Positions 7,814 through 17,208 of a DNA stretch of 64,000 nucleotides are shown piece by piece. This DNA is from an uncultured Muribaculaceae bacterium. Its GTDB lineage: Bacteria; Bacteroidota; Bacteroidia; Bacteroidales; Muribaculaceae. The position numbers and the translations under genes are program-made. The stretch covers positions 62,001 to 126,000 of the forward strand of contig CAUBWJ010000002.1 of NCBI GenBank assembly GCA_958439725.1, given 5' to 3'. Below the pieces are notes generated by a model that ran no database searches, had not been told where the DNA came from, and saw nothing but the letters and a program-made list of their open reading frames with translations. The first letter of the stretch is position 1. Every line of letters begins with the position of its first letter.

Positions 7814-10717
7814 TTATTTACGGTCGCAGACACTCTTGAAGTTGCAGAAAGTGCATGAATGAGGCGATTCCGACTGAGTGAAGGGTACCTCGGGATTGAA
7901 TATTTCGGAAATCACCTGATGAAGACGCGGCAGATACTCTTCGTTCAGTTGGTGGTAGTCTCTTACTTCCATGTCGCCAACCGTGATTGGCTGGATGCCG
8001 TCTTTTGCCAGATGCTTCATGCTGTAGATCATCGGCTTTATCGGACTGTCGTCGTTACGGTGGGCATGCCAGAAGTTACAGTAGAACATAAGCTGCTGGA
8101 TTGCCTTGTTGCGGTACGGGTTCATGCGGTCGAAAATGGATTCCACCGATGGTGCGTCCGTGGTATCCGACCCGGTCTTATAGTCGATGAATCTCATCAC
8201 ACCGTCCTTTTTGTCGATACGGTCAATTTTCAGGCTGATATTGACAGAAAGGTCATCATTTATTTTCAGGGAGCCTTTCAGGGGCAATTCTCCTTTCTTA
8301 TACTCAAATGTGCCGTTGTCTTTTTCAAGACGCAGGAGAGTGTCTATATATGTCCGGATTACCTTGGCCATAACAAGAGTCTCACCTGAAAGCGGCACAC
8401 CATCCTTGGTCTCCTGCGGATAGCACTCCCGTATTTTCTCCTCGATAATGGCATCGATGCGTTTGTCGGGGCGGAGATATGATTCCAGAATCTCCGGCGT
8501 CACTAATATTTTGCCGTCGGTCCGCGGAAGAGAGGGGTAGAAAGCCTCAAGGGTGGTGTGGAGCACGTCGCCGAACGTACCGGCATCCATATAGTCCACT
8601 GTCTCATTATCGGGATTCATACCTTCGACAAAAGAAAAATAGAAATTCAGCGGGCAGCTGATATATGTGTTGATTGAACTCGGCGAAAGATTTCTGTCGC
8701 CCCCCGGCTTATAACGTTCGAGAATCTCCAGAATGCGTTCGTTCTTAGCTATGGATACCGAGGGAGCTTGCGCCGTCAGTCCATGGAACACACCCGAGGT
8801 ATGTTCGGTAACGGCATCGGGGTAGAGAAACAGAAGCTGCTTGGCGAAACGTGACATCTCATTGCTCTTCAAGCCTCCCACGGTGCGTGCGTCGTAAAGA
8901 AGAGCCACATTCTCGGCGCGTGAGATAACGCGGTAAAAATAATATGAGAAGACGCTCTCCTGAAAGTCAGCGTTATCAAGATGGTAGGCCGTACGCAGGG
9001 AGTCAGGTATGAACGAACGTCTCTGATAGCGTTTGGGAAACACGCGCTCGTTAAGGGAGAGAATTATCAGATTCTTGAAATCGAGGGCACGGGTTTCAAG
9101 CATACCCATAATCTGGAGTCCCTGAAGCGGTTCGCCGGAAAAATTGACCGATGATGTGGCCATGGACCGCTCTATCATACGCAGAAGCGTGGTCCCTTTC
9201 ATCTCTATCGCTGACGAAGTGGTGGCGTCACACAATGAGTCGAGCACTTCGCCATACCCTTTTATGAATTTTTTCTGGAGAGCGTCGGTTTCAGGAATTC
9301 CTTTATCAAGGAACGCAAGGAGCGTCTTTATATAGCTTCGGGTGGAAGCTCCCGATTCGAAGGTTTCCGCAGGGGCAAAGACCGGAAGAAGCACAGAGGC
9401 ATTTTCTCTGATAAGGTCGAGCGGTATCCGGAATAGTCTTGAATTTCTTACCACCGATATAAGCGACAGGCATTCTTCCGGAAATATGGCCGATAACAGC
9501 GGCATGGAGAGAAGATTTATCACATCCTCGTAGAAGAAAGAGGGGCTTCCCTCGCGTGTCTTTGAAGCCCTCAGCTGTAACCGTACTATCAGTCTGATCA
9601 GCGCGGCTACCGGAGTGAGCTTGATGGGGAAACCCATTGTCACATTCAATCCCGATATTTCTTCGGGGATGGAATGTATCATGGGTATGAAAAGATTCTC
9701 GTCGGGAAGCACCACCGCGGTATCCACGGCATTGGATGGATCAGATATCGTGTTGTCGGAAAGCCAGCCTTCTATTATTTGTCCGGCAATCTTCGCCTGT
9801 CCGATTTGCGACGGAACGCCGATAAGCTTTATCGAGGGGAAGGGCACAGGGGAGTCATCGAGCGGATAACGTGAAGGGAATTCCCTGCGGTTCATCTCCA
9901 CGTATTTACCGGCGCGGTTGCCCTGTTCATCGGTAAATGCGGGCGACGCGAAATCCCAGTAGAAATCAGCCATGCTCCGGCTTTGCAACCGTGAGAATAT
10001 TTTCATTTCGGCTGTTGACAGCACGTTGAATCCCACGAAGATATATCGGCGGTAAGGCAGCGGATAATCCGAGTAGGCAGCCACGGCCTCTACGGCGTTA
10101 CGGTAGAACATCCCGGTGGTAGCGAGACCTTTATCCTCCAGCGCTTCACGGAAGCCTATATAGAGGGGATAAAGTATCTCCCAGAGCTTGAGGAAATTTG
10201 AATGGACAGGCTTTTCTCCGTTGGATTTCACATGCGTCCAGAACTCGTCGATTGCTCCCCGGTTGATTTCGTCGCCCCAGTAACTCTCTATTACCTCAAT
10301 CTGCTGTTCGGAAAGGTATGTGCTTGAAATCTCCCGTTCATTCTTCACATTGGTGAAAAGCTCGCGGGCGTCTATCAGCCATCGGTCTACATCGTTGAAG
10401 TCGTTCAGAATCATGTCGCCCCAGAAAATGAAGTCATCGAACGACAGGCCTTCCGCTCCGAGCTTCCGGTATATGCTGTAGAGCGTGGTTAGCTGCTGGA
10501 AACGGCTTGCTTCCGTAAGGTCTGACAGATCCGAGACAAACTGGCTCACGGGGGCTATAGCCGGCATAAGATATGGCGGCTGCAGCCTTTTCTCTATTTC
10601 CATGGAGAAAAACGTGGCGCTACGTTTGTTGGGGAAAACAAAACAGTATTCCGAAAGCGACGAGGCCTCATTTCTGGAATACACTTCAGCTACCTGGCTT
10701 AGAAAAGGCTGACGCAT
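7814..10717 (-). CDS. PD-(D/E)XK nuclease, AddB-like DNA repair subunit
   Basis: A 967-residue protein of the AddB/RexB class. The N-terminal half is a degenerate helicase fold (FPNKRSA near the start in place of a proper Walker A motif). The C-terminal third holds a RecB-like nuclease with the FIDYKTGS catalytic strand and flanking cysteines: one in TYISCPLNFYFSF and the trio in CTFCNFKSVC at the end, which bind an Fe-S cluster in AddB. With AddA it processes double-strand breaks for RecA loading. No addA is adjacent, which is a little unusual, so the partner must be elsewhere. Located 5 nt after holB and 3 nt before hemW. Confidence 0.82.
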   Translation of the reverse strand: MRQPFLSQVAEVYSRNEASSLSEYCFVFPNKRSATFFSMEIEKRLQPPYLMPAIAPVSQFVSDLSDLTEASRFQQLTTLYSIYRKLGAEGLSFDDFIFWGDMILNDFNDVDRWLIDARELFTNVKNEREISSTYLSEQQIEVIESYWGDEINRGAIDEFWTHVKSNGEKPVHSNFLKLWEILYPLYIGFREALEDKGLATTGMFYRNAVEAVAAYSDYPLPYRRYIFVGFNVLSTAEMKIFSRLQSRSMADFYWDFASPAFTDEQGNRAGKYVEMNRREFPSRYPLDDSPVPFPSIKLIGVPSQIGQAKIAGQIIEGWLSDNTISDPSNAVDTAVVLPDENLFIPMIHSIPEEISGLNVTMGFPIKLTPVAALIRLIVRLQLRASKTREGSPSFFYEDVINLLSMPLLSAIFPEECLSLISVVRNSRLFRIPLDLIRENASVLLPVFAPAETFESGASTRSYIKTLLAFLDKGIPETDALQKKFIKGYGEVLDSLCDATTSSAIEMKGTTLLRMIERSMATSSVNFSGEPLQGLQIMGMLETRALDFKNLIILSLNERVFPKRYQRRSFIPDSLRTAYHLDNADFQESVFSYYFYRVISRAENVALLYDARTVGGLKSNEMSRFAKQLLFLYPDAVTEHTSGVFHGLTAQAPSVSIAKNERILEILERYKPGGDRNLSPSSINTYISCPLNFYFSFVEGMNPDNETVDYMDAGTFGDVLHTTLEAFYPSLPRTDGKILVTPEILESYLRPDKRIDAIIEEKIRECYPQETKDGVPLSGETLVMAKVIRTYIDTLLRLEKDNGTFEYKKGELPLKGSLKINDDLSVNISLKIDRIDKKDGVMRFIDYKTGSDTTDAPSVESIFDRMNPYRNKAIQQLMFYCNFWHAHRNDDSPIKPMIYSMKHLAKDGIQPITVGDMEVRDYHQLNEEYLPRLHQVISEIFNPEVPFTQSESPHSCTFCNFKSVCDRK

Positions 10718-10722
10718 TTAAA

Positions 10723-11853
10723 TCAGGATTTTAGAAGAAGAATGGTTTTAATGGCCACATCGAGATTGATGATTTTGCCGTTGCCGTTTCCGGCTATGTC
10801 GGTGCGGGCGTTATCGAACACTTCGATGAGCTTCTCTACATTGCGCTCGGTTATGAATCGTGCGAAATTACGGGAAAAATCGCCCTCCGCGGAGTTAAGA
10901 TAGTTAAGCTCGGGCAGTGCGAAGTTATAAATGAAGTTTTCCCGGATGAGTCGTGATGTATATTCATAGAATTTCAGCTCTTTCTCGCGTCCGAGTGCCG
11001 CAAGGTCGTTGGCCCACTCCCGAAGGTCTTTGATTTTGCGTTGGTAGGCGAGACGCATAAGGCTTTTGAACATCTCGAAGAAACTTGATTGTTCCTCCGA
11101 AAGAGAAAGCTGTCTCATCGCTTCTATCATATTTCCCAAAGACAGATGCGCTATGGCTTTTGCATCGTTTTCATCCAAAGGATTTTCTTCCAGGAGGATG
11201 GAGGTTACGGTCTGGTCGGAGAGGGGCCGGAGTGTGACACGTTGCAATCTGGAACTGATAGTGGGAAGAATGCTCTTGGAGTCATTGCTCACCATTATTA
11301 TCAGCGTGTCTTCCAGCGGCTCTTCCACGAGTTTCAGAAGCTTGTTGGCCGTGTCGGAACCAAGCCGCTCAGGAAGCCATAGAATAAGAATCTGGTAGCG
11401 GGAGATATGCGATGTCAGGGAAAGCTTATGGATGATAGATGAACTCTCCGGAGCGTATATCATGGGCTGGGCGTTCTTTTTGGTGAAGGTCGATGCCCAG
11501 CTGTCAATGCTCATGAACCGGTTGTTTTTTATGAAATCTCTCCACTCATTTAGAAAATCATCGGAGACGGGGGGAGAAGTCATATTCTCAAGCTTCACCA
11601 CGGGGAAAGAAAAGAGGAGGTCGGTATGATTGAGGGCCTGATGTAGCCTGCATGAACGGCATACTCCGCAGCTATCGCCATCGGGAGTATGGTTTTCGCA
11701 GTGTACATATTGGGCGAATGCTCTTGCAAGGGCGAATTTCCCAATCCCTTCCGGCCCGTCAATCAGAATGGCATGCGGAATCCGGTCTTCATCGGCCATC
11801 CGGCGAAGACGGTCAATGGCATTACGGTGAAAACTTATATCGGAGAACTTCAT
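10723..11853 (-). CDS. holB: DNA polymerase III delta' subunit (clamp loader)
   Basis: A 376-residue AAA+ clamp-loader subunit that helps load the beta sliding clamp. The N terminus has HRNAIDRL, the P-loop-like IDGPEGIGKFALA, and four zinc-binding cysteines in the segment CENHTPDGDSCGVCRSCRLH. Later segments LLKLVEEPLEDT and SNDSKSILPTISSRLQRVTL match the family's sensor 1 and SRC-type region. The delta' P-loop is usually inactive in ATP hydrolysis; here the Gly-Lys-Phe ending also departs from a canonical GKT/S. First gene of an operon with the addB-like gene and hemW; a terminator for the upstream gene lies about 45 nt before its start. Confidence 0.88.
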   Translation of the reverse strand: MKFSDISFHRNAIDRLRRMADEDRIPHAILIDGPEGIGKFALARAFAQYVHCENHTPDGDSCGVCRSCRLHQALNHTDLLFSFPVVKLENMTSPPVSDDFLNEWRDFIKNNRFMSIDSWASTFTKKNAQPMIYAPESSSIIHKLSLTSHISRYQILILWLPERLGSDTANKLLKLVEEPLEDTLIIMVSNDSKSILPTISSRLQRVTLRPLSDQTVTSILLEENPLDENDAKAIAHLSLGNMIEAMRQLSLSEEQSSFFEMFKSLMRLAYQRKIKDLREWANDLAALGREKELKFYEYTSRLIRENFIYNFALPELNYLNSAEGDFSRNFARFITERNVEKLIEVFDNARTDIAGNGNGKIINLDVAIKTILLLKS

Positions 11854-11895
11854 TTACAACTCAGAGGGTAAAAGACAATATGCGAAGATAAAAAA

Positions 11896-11941
11896 AATAA
11901 CGCAGACACCCGATAGAATGTCCGCGTTATTTTTATAGTGA
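11896..11941 (-). terminator. Intrinsic terminator after the acyl-CoA dehydrogenase gene
   Basis: AATAACGC-GGACA and its complement form a strong hairpin (stem about 13 bp, loop about 20 nt). Read leftward it is followed by a run of T (A-run 11891-11897 on plus). It sits just after the stop of the acyl-CoA dehydrogenase gene and before holB. Confidence 0.85.
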
Positions 11942-11951
11942 TATTACTTGC

Positions 11952-13652
11952 TTAAGCTTTGTAGCAGTCAATCTGAGCGGGCGAGAAGTTGGCGATGAAA
12001 TCGCAGTGCTTGTCGACTTCGCTCTGTGCAAGCTTGGTGTAAACCTCACATGACTTTGTGAAGCTTTCGTTGGCCTCGGCGTGACCGAGAAGCAGATAAG
12101 CCATGATTATGTTTCCTGCCATTTCCACGAGGCGACGGGCCATGAAATCAAGGTATTCCTGGTTCTTTGCCTCGGTTACAGTCTGGACGGCTTTCTCGAA
12201 TTTCTCGGTAAGGCCTACCAGAATGTCGTGGATACCCTTGAGGCTTTCCTTAACGGGCTGAGCTTCATACTCACGGATGAGAGACAGATAGGTGCCGGTG
12301 GTCACGTGGCGGATAGCGGCCACAACCTGAAGCTGCGTAGTGCCCTCGTAGATGGAGGTGATGCGTGCGTCGCGGTAAACGCGTTCGCAGGCATAATCCT
12401 TCATGAAGCCCGAACCGCCGTGGATCTGAATGGCATCGTAGGCGTTCTGGTTGCAGTATTCGCTGCCCATGCCTTTTACAAGGGGAGTGCAGGCATCGGC
12501 TTTGCGCGAGAATGCCTTGGCTTCCTTGCGCTCCTCTGGAGTAAGGGTGCGCTCCTTGGCGATGTCGTCGTAGGCCTTGTAGATGTCAACGAAACGGGCT
12601 GTTTCATAAAGCAGCGCGCGAGAGGCGTCGAGTTTTGCCTTCATTACTGCAAGCATCTCGTAAACGGCAGGGAACTCGATGATTGCCTTGCCGAATTGCT
12701 TGCGGTCGCGTGCGTAGTCGAGAGCCTCGCGATAAGCGCGTTCGCTCACCCCTACTGACTGGGCGGCGATTCCGAGACGGGCGCCGTTCATTAGGGCCAT
12801 AACATATTTGATGAGGCCGAGGCGGCGTGAGCCGCAGAGTTCGGCCTTGGCGTTCTTGTAGGTAAGCTCGCATGTGGGAGAGCCCTTGATACCCATTTTG
12901 TTCTCGATACGACGCACGTCAACGCCACCGTCTCGCTTGTCGTAGATGAACATGGATAGTCCGCGGCCGTCCTTTGTTCCGTCCTCGGAGCGGGCGAGAA
13001 CCAGGTGGATATCGCTGTCACCGTTGGTGATGAAGCGTTTCACACCGTTGAGTCTCCAGGTGCCGTCGGGCTGCTCGGTGGCTTTGAGCATTACAGACTG
13101 AAGGTCGGAACCGGCATCAGGCTCAGTGAGGTCCATCGACATGGTCTCGCCCTGGCATACGCGCGGAATGTAGCGCTCTTTCTGCTCTTCATCGGCAAAC
13201 TCGTAGATGGTCTCTGCGCAGTCCTGAAGACCCCATAGGTTCTCAAAACCGGTATCGGCACGGCTCACGATGTCAGCGGCCATGATGTAGGGGGTGATGG
13301 GGAAATTCAATCCTCCGAAGCGGCGGGGCATAGCCATACCCATGAGGCCGGCCTTGCGGCAGAGGTCGAGATTTTCCTGGGTGCCGTCGGCATAGACCAC
13401 GCGGCCGTTTTCAACATGGGGGCCCTGGGCGTCCACGCCTTCTGCGTTTTCAGCGATTTTGCCGCCGCAGATTTCTCCAACAACTTCAAGCACCTTCTGG
13501 TATGAGTCCATGGCGTCCTCGAAGTTCTGGGGTGCGTAATCGAACTTGTCGGCGTCGGCGAAATTACGTTCTTTAAGTTCAACAATCTTCTGCATCAGGG
13601 GATGAGAGAGATGATGCTTGAGATCGGGATTGTCGGTATAAAAATTAGCCAT
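11952..13652 (-). CDS. Acyl-CoA dehydrogenase family protein, long form
   Basis: A 566-residue FAD-dependent acyl-CoA dehydrogenase, longer than the usual 380-residue enzyme because of N- and C-terminal extensions (about residues 1-75 and 450-566) seen in the long AcdA/DUF-extended group. Core signatures are the MDLTEPDAGSDLQSV substrate/FAD loop, FITNGDSD, IKGSPTCELTYKNAKAEL, RLGIAAQSVGVSERAYREAL and QIHGGSGFMKDY near the flavin end; the last stretch usually precedes the catalytic acid region. It oxidises an acyl-CoA, or reduces an enoyl-CoA, and exchanges electrons with the EtfAB pair encoded immediately upstream (8 nt). The acyl chain length preferred is not readable. A terminator follows. 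Confidence 0.88.
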   Translation of the reverse strand: MANFYTDNPDLKHHLSHPLMQKIVELKERNFADADKFDYAPQNFEDAMDSYQKVLEVVGEICGGKIAENAEGVDAQGPHVENGRVVYADGTQENLDLCRKAGLMGMAMPRRFGGLNFPITPYIMAADIVSRADTGFENLWGLQDCAETIYEFADEEQKERYIPRVCQGETMSMDLTEPDAGSDLQSVMLKATEQPDGTWRLNGVKRFITNGDSDIHLVLARSEDGTKDGRGLSMFIYDKRDGGVDVRRIENKMGIKGSPTCELTYKNAKAELCGSRRLGLIKYVMALMNGARLGIAAQSVGVSERAYREALDYARDRKQFGKAIIEFPAVYEMLAVMKAKLDASRALLYETARFVDIYKAYDDIAKERTLTPEERKEAKAFSRKADACTPLVKGMGSEYCNQNAYDAIQIHGGSGFMKDYACERVYRDARITSIYEGTTQLQVVAAIRHVTTGTYLSLIREYEAQPVKESLKGIHDILVGLTEKFEKAVQTVTEAKNQEYLDFMARRLVEMAGNIIMAYLLLGHAEANESFTKSCEVYTKLAQSEVDKHCDFIANFSPAQIDCYKA

Positions 13653-13660
13653 TGCTTTAG

Positions 13661-14689
13661 TTACTTGGAGTTCTTTTTGTAATACTTGATGAGTTTGGGG
13701 ATTACATCCTCAACGTTGCCGGTAATCACATAATCGGCTATAGTATTGATAGGAGCCTCGGGGTCGTTGTTTACCGAGATGATTATCGAGCTGTCCTGCA
13801 TACCGGCTATGTGCTGAATCTGTCCGGAGATACCGCATGCGATATAAAGTTTCGGACGCACTGTAACACCGGTCTGACCGATCTGACGCTCATGTTCGGT
13901 AAATCCTGCGTCAACGGCAGCGCGCGATGCTCCGACTTCGGCACCGAGGGTGTCGGCAAGCTGATAAAGCATGTCGAATCCTTCCTTGGAGCCCATACCG
14001 TAACCGCCGGCTACAATAATGGGACTGTTCTTGATGTTTACCTTGGATTTTTCGATATGGCGGTCGATTATCTCGACAACGAAATCCTCGGGTTTAACAT
14101 AGTCATCGGCCTTAAGATTGATTACTTCACCCTTGTGATTGGGGTCGAACACCGTTTTCTTCATCACACCCTCGCGCACAGTCGCCATCTGGGGACGGCA
14201 CTCGGGGTTCACGATTGTGGCTACAATGTTGCCACCGAACGCTGGACGAATCTGGTAAAGGAGATTCTCGTATTCTTTTCCTGTCTTGGGATCGGTGTGG
14301 GGGCCGATTTCAAGAGAAGTGCAGTCTGCAGTAAGACCGCTGTGAAGACAGGAGGATACGCGGGGACCGAGGTCGCGGCCTATACAGGTGGCGCCCATCA
14401 GGCATACCTGCGGCTTGATCTCCTTGAAAAGGTTGATAAGTACGGCTGCGTGAGGATTGGAAGTGTAGGGATAGAGACGCTTGTCGGCCACTTTATAGAC
14501 CACATCGGCACCGTAGGGGAAAATTTCTTTTTCCACGCCGTTGAGATTGTCGCCAATGACCACAGCTTCGAGTTTAACGCCAAGTTTATCGGCAAGCTCA
14601 CGTCCTTTTGTGAGGAGCTCAAGGCTCACGTCGGCCACATGCCCGTCCTCAAACTCGCAATATACTATGAGATTGTTATTATCAGTCAT
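13661..14689 (-). CDS. etfA: Electron transfer flavoprotein alpha subunit
   Basis: A 342-residue EtfA/FixB protein carrying the FAD that accepts electrons from the acyl-CoA dehydrogenase. The N-terminal half has the EtfA adenine-nucleotide-like fold (ELADKLGVKLEAVVIGDN, LMGATCIGRDLGPRVSSCL). The C-terminal FAD domain shows IVAGGYGMGSKEGFDM, GASRAAVDAGF, QIGQTGVTVRPKLYIACGIS and QHIAGMQDSSIIISVNNDPEAPI in parts, all standard for the family. Middle gene of etfB-etfA-acyl-CoA dehydrogenase, 11 nt after etfB. Whether the pair is electron-bifurcating or a simple carrier cannot be settled by eye. Confidence 0.94.
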   Translation of the reverse strand: MTDNNNLIVYCEFEDGHVADVSLELLTKGRELADKLGVKLEAVVIGDNLNGVEKEIFPYGADVVYKVADKRLYPYTSNPHAAVLINLFKEIKPQVCLMGATCIGRDLGPRVSSCLHSGLTADCTSLEIGPHTDPKTGKEYENLLYQIRPAFGGNIVATIVNPECRPQMATVREGVMKKTVFDPNHKGEVINLKADDYVKPEDFVVEIIDRHIEKSKVNIKNSPIIVAGGYGMGSKEGFDMLYQLADTLGAEVGASRAAVDAGFTEHERQIGQTGVTVRPKLYIACGISGQIQHIAGMQDSSIIISVNNDPEAPINTIADYVITGNVEDVIPKLIKYYKKNSK

Positions 14690-14700
14690 GTTATTAAAAA

Positions 14701-15573
14701 TTAGCCAATGGTATGGTTGGCGATGAGTTCCTTAACGAGATCTTCAAGCTGTTCGTCGCTTCCGTCGAGACGGCGGCATTCCTTAGCTGTGAACACTACG
14801 TTTTCAATAGCTTTAACTTTGGTGGGAGAACCGGGCATTCCTATCTGTTCGGGATCAGCCTCTACGAAAGCGGCGCTCCACTCAGGGATATTGAGATAAG
14901 GGCGAGCGGCGATAAGGGCTTTACGGGCATCGTCGAGCTTGGTCTGCTCGGTGGAGGAGGCGGCATATTTGTACTTCTGGATTCTCTTGGCATTGCGGGG
15001 GCGGCACTCGGCTGCGGAGCCGTTGACCGTCACAACACAGGGAAGAGGTGCTTTTACGGTTTCAACACCGTTTTCAAGACGACGTTTCACAACGATGTGT
15101 CCGTCTTTGAGTTCAAGGATTTCCTCTGCGTATGTAACCTGGGGAAGTCCGAGCTTTTCAGCAATCTGGGGACCTACCTGCGCGGTATCACCGTCGATGG
15201 CCTGACGGCCTCCGAGAATGACATCGTAATTGCCCATTTTCTTTACGGCCTGGGCAAGGGAGTAGGAGGTGGCGAGGGTATCGGCTCCGCCAAGAACTCT
15301 GTCGGTGAGAACTACGCCGCTGTCGGCGCCGCGAAACATAGCCTCGCGGATAACTTCAGAGGCGCGGGGAAGACCCATGGTGAGAACCGTAACGGTAGAG
15401 CCGGGGTTGGCATCCTTCAGGCGGAGTGCCTGCTCAAGAGCGTTGAGGTCTTCAGGATTAAAGATGGCGGGGAGGGCGGCGCGGTTTATTGTGCCGTCTT
15501 CCTTCATGGCATCTTTACCGACATTACGTGTGTCGGGAACCTGTTTTGCCAGAACTATTATGTTAAGACTCAT
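14701..15573 (-). CDS. etfB: Electron transfer flavoprotein beta subunit
   Basis: A 290-residue EtfB/FixA protein, the partner of EtfA. Family segments include the start IIVLAKQVPDTRNVGKD, NPEDLNALEQALRLKD, VTVLTMGLPRASEVIREA, GADSGVVLTDR, the GGRQAIDGDTAQVGPQIAE signature and VTVNGSAAECRPRNAKRIQK. It is the first gene of the leftward operon and is preceded by a very good Bacteroidetes promoter. Longer than the classical 250-residue EtfB, which is common in anaerobes. Confidence 0.94.
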   Translation of the reverse strand: MSLNIIVLAKQVPDTRNVGKDAMKEDGTINRAALPAIFNPEDLNALEQALRLKDANPGSTVTVLTMGLPRASEVIREAMFRGADSGVVLTDRVLGGADTLATSYSLAQAVKKMGNYDVILGGRQAIDGDTAQVGPQIAEKLGLPQVTYAEEILELKDGHIVVKRRLENGVETVKAPLPCVVTVNGSAAECRPRNAKRIQKYKYAASSTEQTKLDDARKALIAARPYLNIPEWSAAFVEADPEQIGMPGSPTKVKAIENVVFTAKECRRLDGSDEQLEDLVKELIANHTIG

Positions 15574-15619
15574 AGAAATAATAGTTAATTACGTTAGATG
15601 ATCGGATTTTAACTGACTG

Positions 15620-15651
15620 CAAATTTAGCGAATTTACGCTATAGATGCAAA
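15620..15651 (-). promoter_or_regulatory. Promoter of etfB-etfA-acyl-CoA dehydrogenase operon
   Basis: On the minus strand TAAATTTG (15620-15627) fits the Bacteroidetes -7 element TAnnTTTG, and TTTG (15648-15651) lies 20 nt upstream as the -33 element. This is the clearest consensus promoter in the window. Confidence 0.75.
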
Positions 15652-15689
15652 TTATTGTGGAATTGGAGGTTACTGCCGTTGCCGGGGCT

Positions 15690-17099
15690 TCAGCAATGGG
15701 AAGTTCCGTCGAAACAGTGTGTGCATATTCTGCATTTGGGAAGTCCGATGGCATTGACCATGTTGTCTATCGAACAGAATTTCAGTGAAGTAAGTCCCAG
15801 ACGGCGGCGAATCTCCTCGACCATGCGCTCATATTGCGGAGTGCCGAATGTTGAGTACTCCTTGAGCGTTGCCTCGTCGGGGTCTTTGCCTTCAAGATCG
15901 GCGATTACACGACGGGTGATGAGTTCAAGGACGCTTTTGGAAGCGCTGAAGTTTATAAATTCACATGGATAGATGAGGGGCGGGCAGGATATGCGCATGT
16001 GTACTTCCTTTATGCCGGCCTCGAACAGGTCCTTTACATTGTCGCGAAGCTGAGTGCCACGTACAATCGAGTCGTCACAGAATATCACCTTTTTGTCACG
16101 GAGAAGGTGGCGGTTGGGAATCAGTTTCATTTTCGCCACAAGCTCTCGGCGTTCCTGGCTTGAGGGGGTGAAGCTGCGGGGCCAGGTGGGAGTATACTTG
16201 ACTATTCCGCGAAGGTATGGCACCTGTTTGCCCTGGGCGTAACCCAAAGCCATGCCGATACCGGAGTCGGGAATGGCGCTTACGAAATCCACCTCGGTAT
16301 CATCCTGCTTGGCCATTTCGCGGCCGTCGATATACCGCATGCGGTCGACGTTGCGGCCCTCGTAGGTGCATGGAGGATAGCCGTAATATGTCCAGAGGAA
16401 TGAGCATATCTGCATCTCCTCTTCGGGGGCCGAGAGCTGTTTGTATCCGTCGGGGGAGAACTCTACAATCTCAGCGGGTCCGAGTTCATAACATATCTTG
16501 TAGTCGAGATTGGGGAAAGCACATGATTCCGATGATGCCGCAATGGAACCTTCTTTCTGGCCGAGGATAATGGGCGTGCGTCCGAGGCGGTCGCGGGCCG
16601 CGATTATTTTGCCGTCGAGAAGGATGAGCATGGAGCAGGAGCCCTTGATGCTCCGGAACACGTTTTTAATGCCGGAAACGATATCGGATCCTTCGCTAAT
16701 GAGGGCGGCAATCATTTCTGTAGGATTGATGATATCGTAGGAATGTTCGCAGAAGTGATGGCCCTTGGCAAGCATTGCCTGCTCGAGATGCTGGATGTTG
16801 TTGATTTTTGCTACAGTGACGATTGCAAACTTGCCGAGATGGCAGTTGACAATGATTGGCTGTGCATCTGTGTCGGAGATGACACCTATGCCGCAGTCCC
16901 CGGTGAAATCGTCAAGCTCGCCTTCGAATTTGTTGCGGAAATAGGCGTTTTCGATGTTGTGGATTGAACGTGTGAACACACCATCGCGCACGGTAGCCAT
17001 GCCGGCACGCTTGGTGCCGAGATGGCTGTTGTAGTCTACTCCGTAGAAGAGCTCGTTGATGCATTTTCTTTTGGCTGCTACGCCGAAGAAACCTCCCAT
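15690..17099 (-). CDS. PurF-like amidophosphoribosyltransferase paralogue without the Cys nucleophile
   Basis: A 469-residue protein with the two-domain layout of glutamine PRPP amidotransferase. The C-terminal phosphoribosyltransferase domain keeps the PRPP loop (VIFCDDSIVRGTQLRDN) and the ISCPPLIYPCEFINF segment. The N-terminal Ntn domain, however, starts Met-Gly-Gly-Phe-Phe where active PurF has Cys at residue 2 after Met, and the HRGQ-type glutamine pocket reads HLGTKRAGMA. It therefore should not hydrolyse glutamine. I recall similar MGGFFG proteins as a Bacteroidales paralogue beside a normal PurF elsewhere in the genome. It lies downstream of purL, separated by a terminator. Role: possibly ammonia-dependent or regulatory; unproven. 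Confidence 0.85.
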   Translation of the reverse strand: MGGFFGVAAKRKCINELFYGVDYNSHLGTKRAGMATVRDGVFTRSIHNIENAYFRNKFEGELDDFTGDCGIGVISDTDAQPIIVNCHLGKFAIVTVAKINNIQHLEQAMLAKGHHFCEHSYDIINPTEMIAALISEGSDIVSGIKNVFRSIKGSCSMLILLDGKIIAARDRLGRTPIILGQKEGSIAASSESCAFPNLDYKICYELGPAEIVEFSPDGYKQLSAPEEEMQICSFLWTYYGYPPCTYEGRNVDRMRYIDGREMAKQDDTEVDFVSAIPDSGIGMALGYAQGKQVPYLRGIVKYTPTWPRSFTPSSQERRELVAKMKLIPNRHLLRDKKVIFCDDSIVRGTQLRDNVKDLFEAGIKEVHMRISCPPLIYPCEFINFSASKSVLELITRRVIADLEGKDPDEATLKEYSTFGTPQYERMVEEIRRRLGLTSLKFCSIDNMVNAIGLPKCRICTHCFDGTSHC

Positions 17100-17141
17100 A
17101 TAAAAGTAATATTTTAGAATTCTTAAAAAGGACTATATAAA

Positions 17142-17202
17142 ATCAGGAAAGCGAAAAAACAGACACGCGGAGTTGGTGAAGTCTGTTTTTTCGCTTTCTG
17201 AT
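17142..17202 (-). terminator. Terminator after purL, long near-perfect hairpin
   Basis: An inverted repeat of about 22 bp (ATCAG...GTCTG arms containing an A6/T6 tract) surrounds a 16-17 nt loop, directly after the purL stop; TTTTAT follows on the minus strand. The internal A/T tract makes it work in either direction. It separates purL from the PurF-like gene. Confidence 0.8.
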
Positions 17203-17208
17203 GGTTGA

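Noticed and set aside
13811..15588. Two long rightward ORFs (297 and 291 codons) opposite etfA and etfB
   Set aside because: Mirror frames of well-recognised EtfA and EtfB; translation has no recognisable domain and is rich in residues typical of antisense frames.
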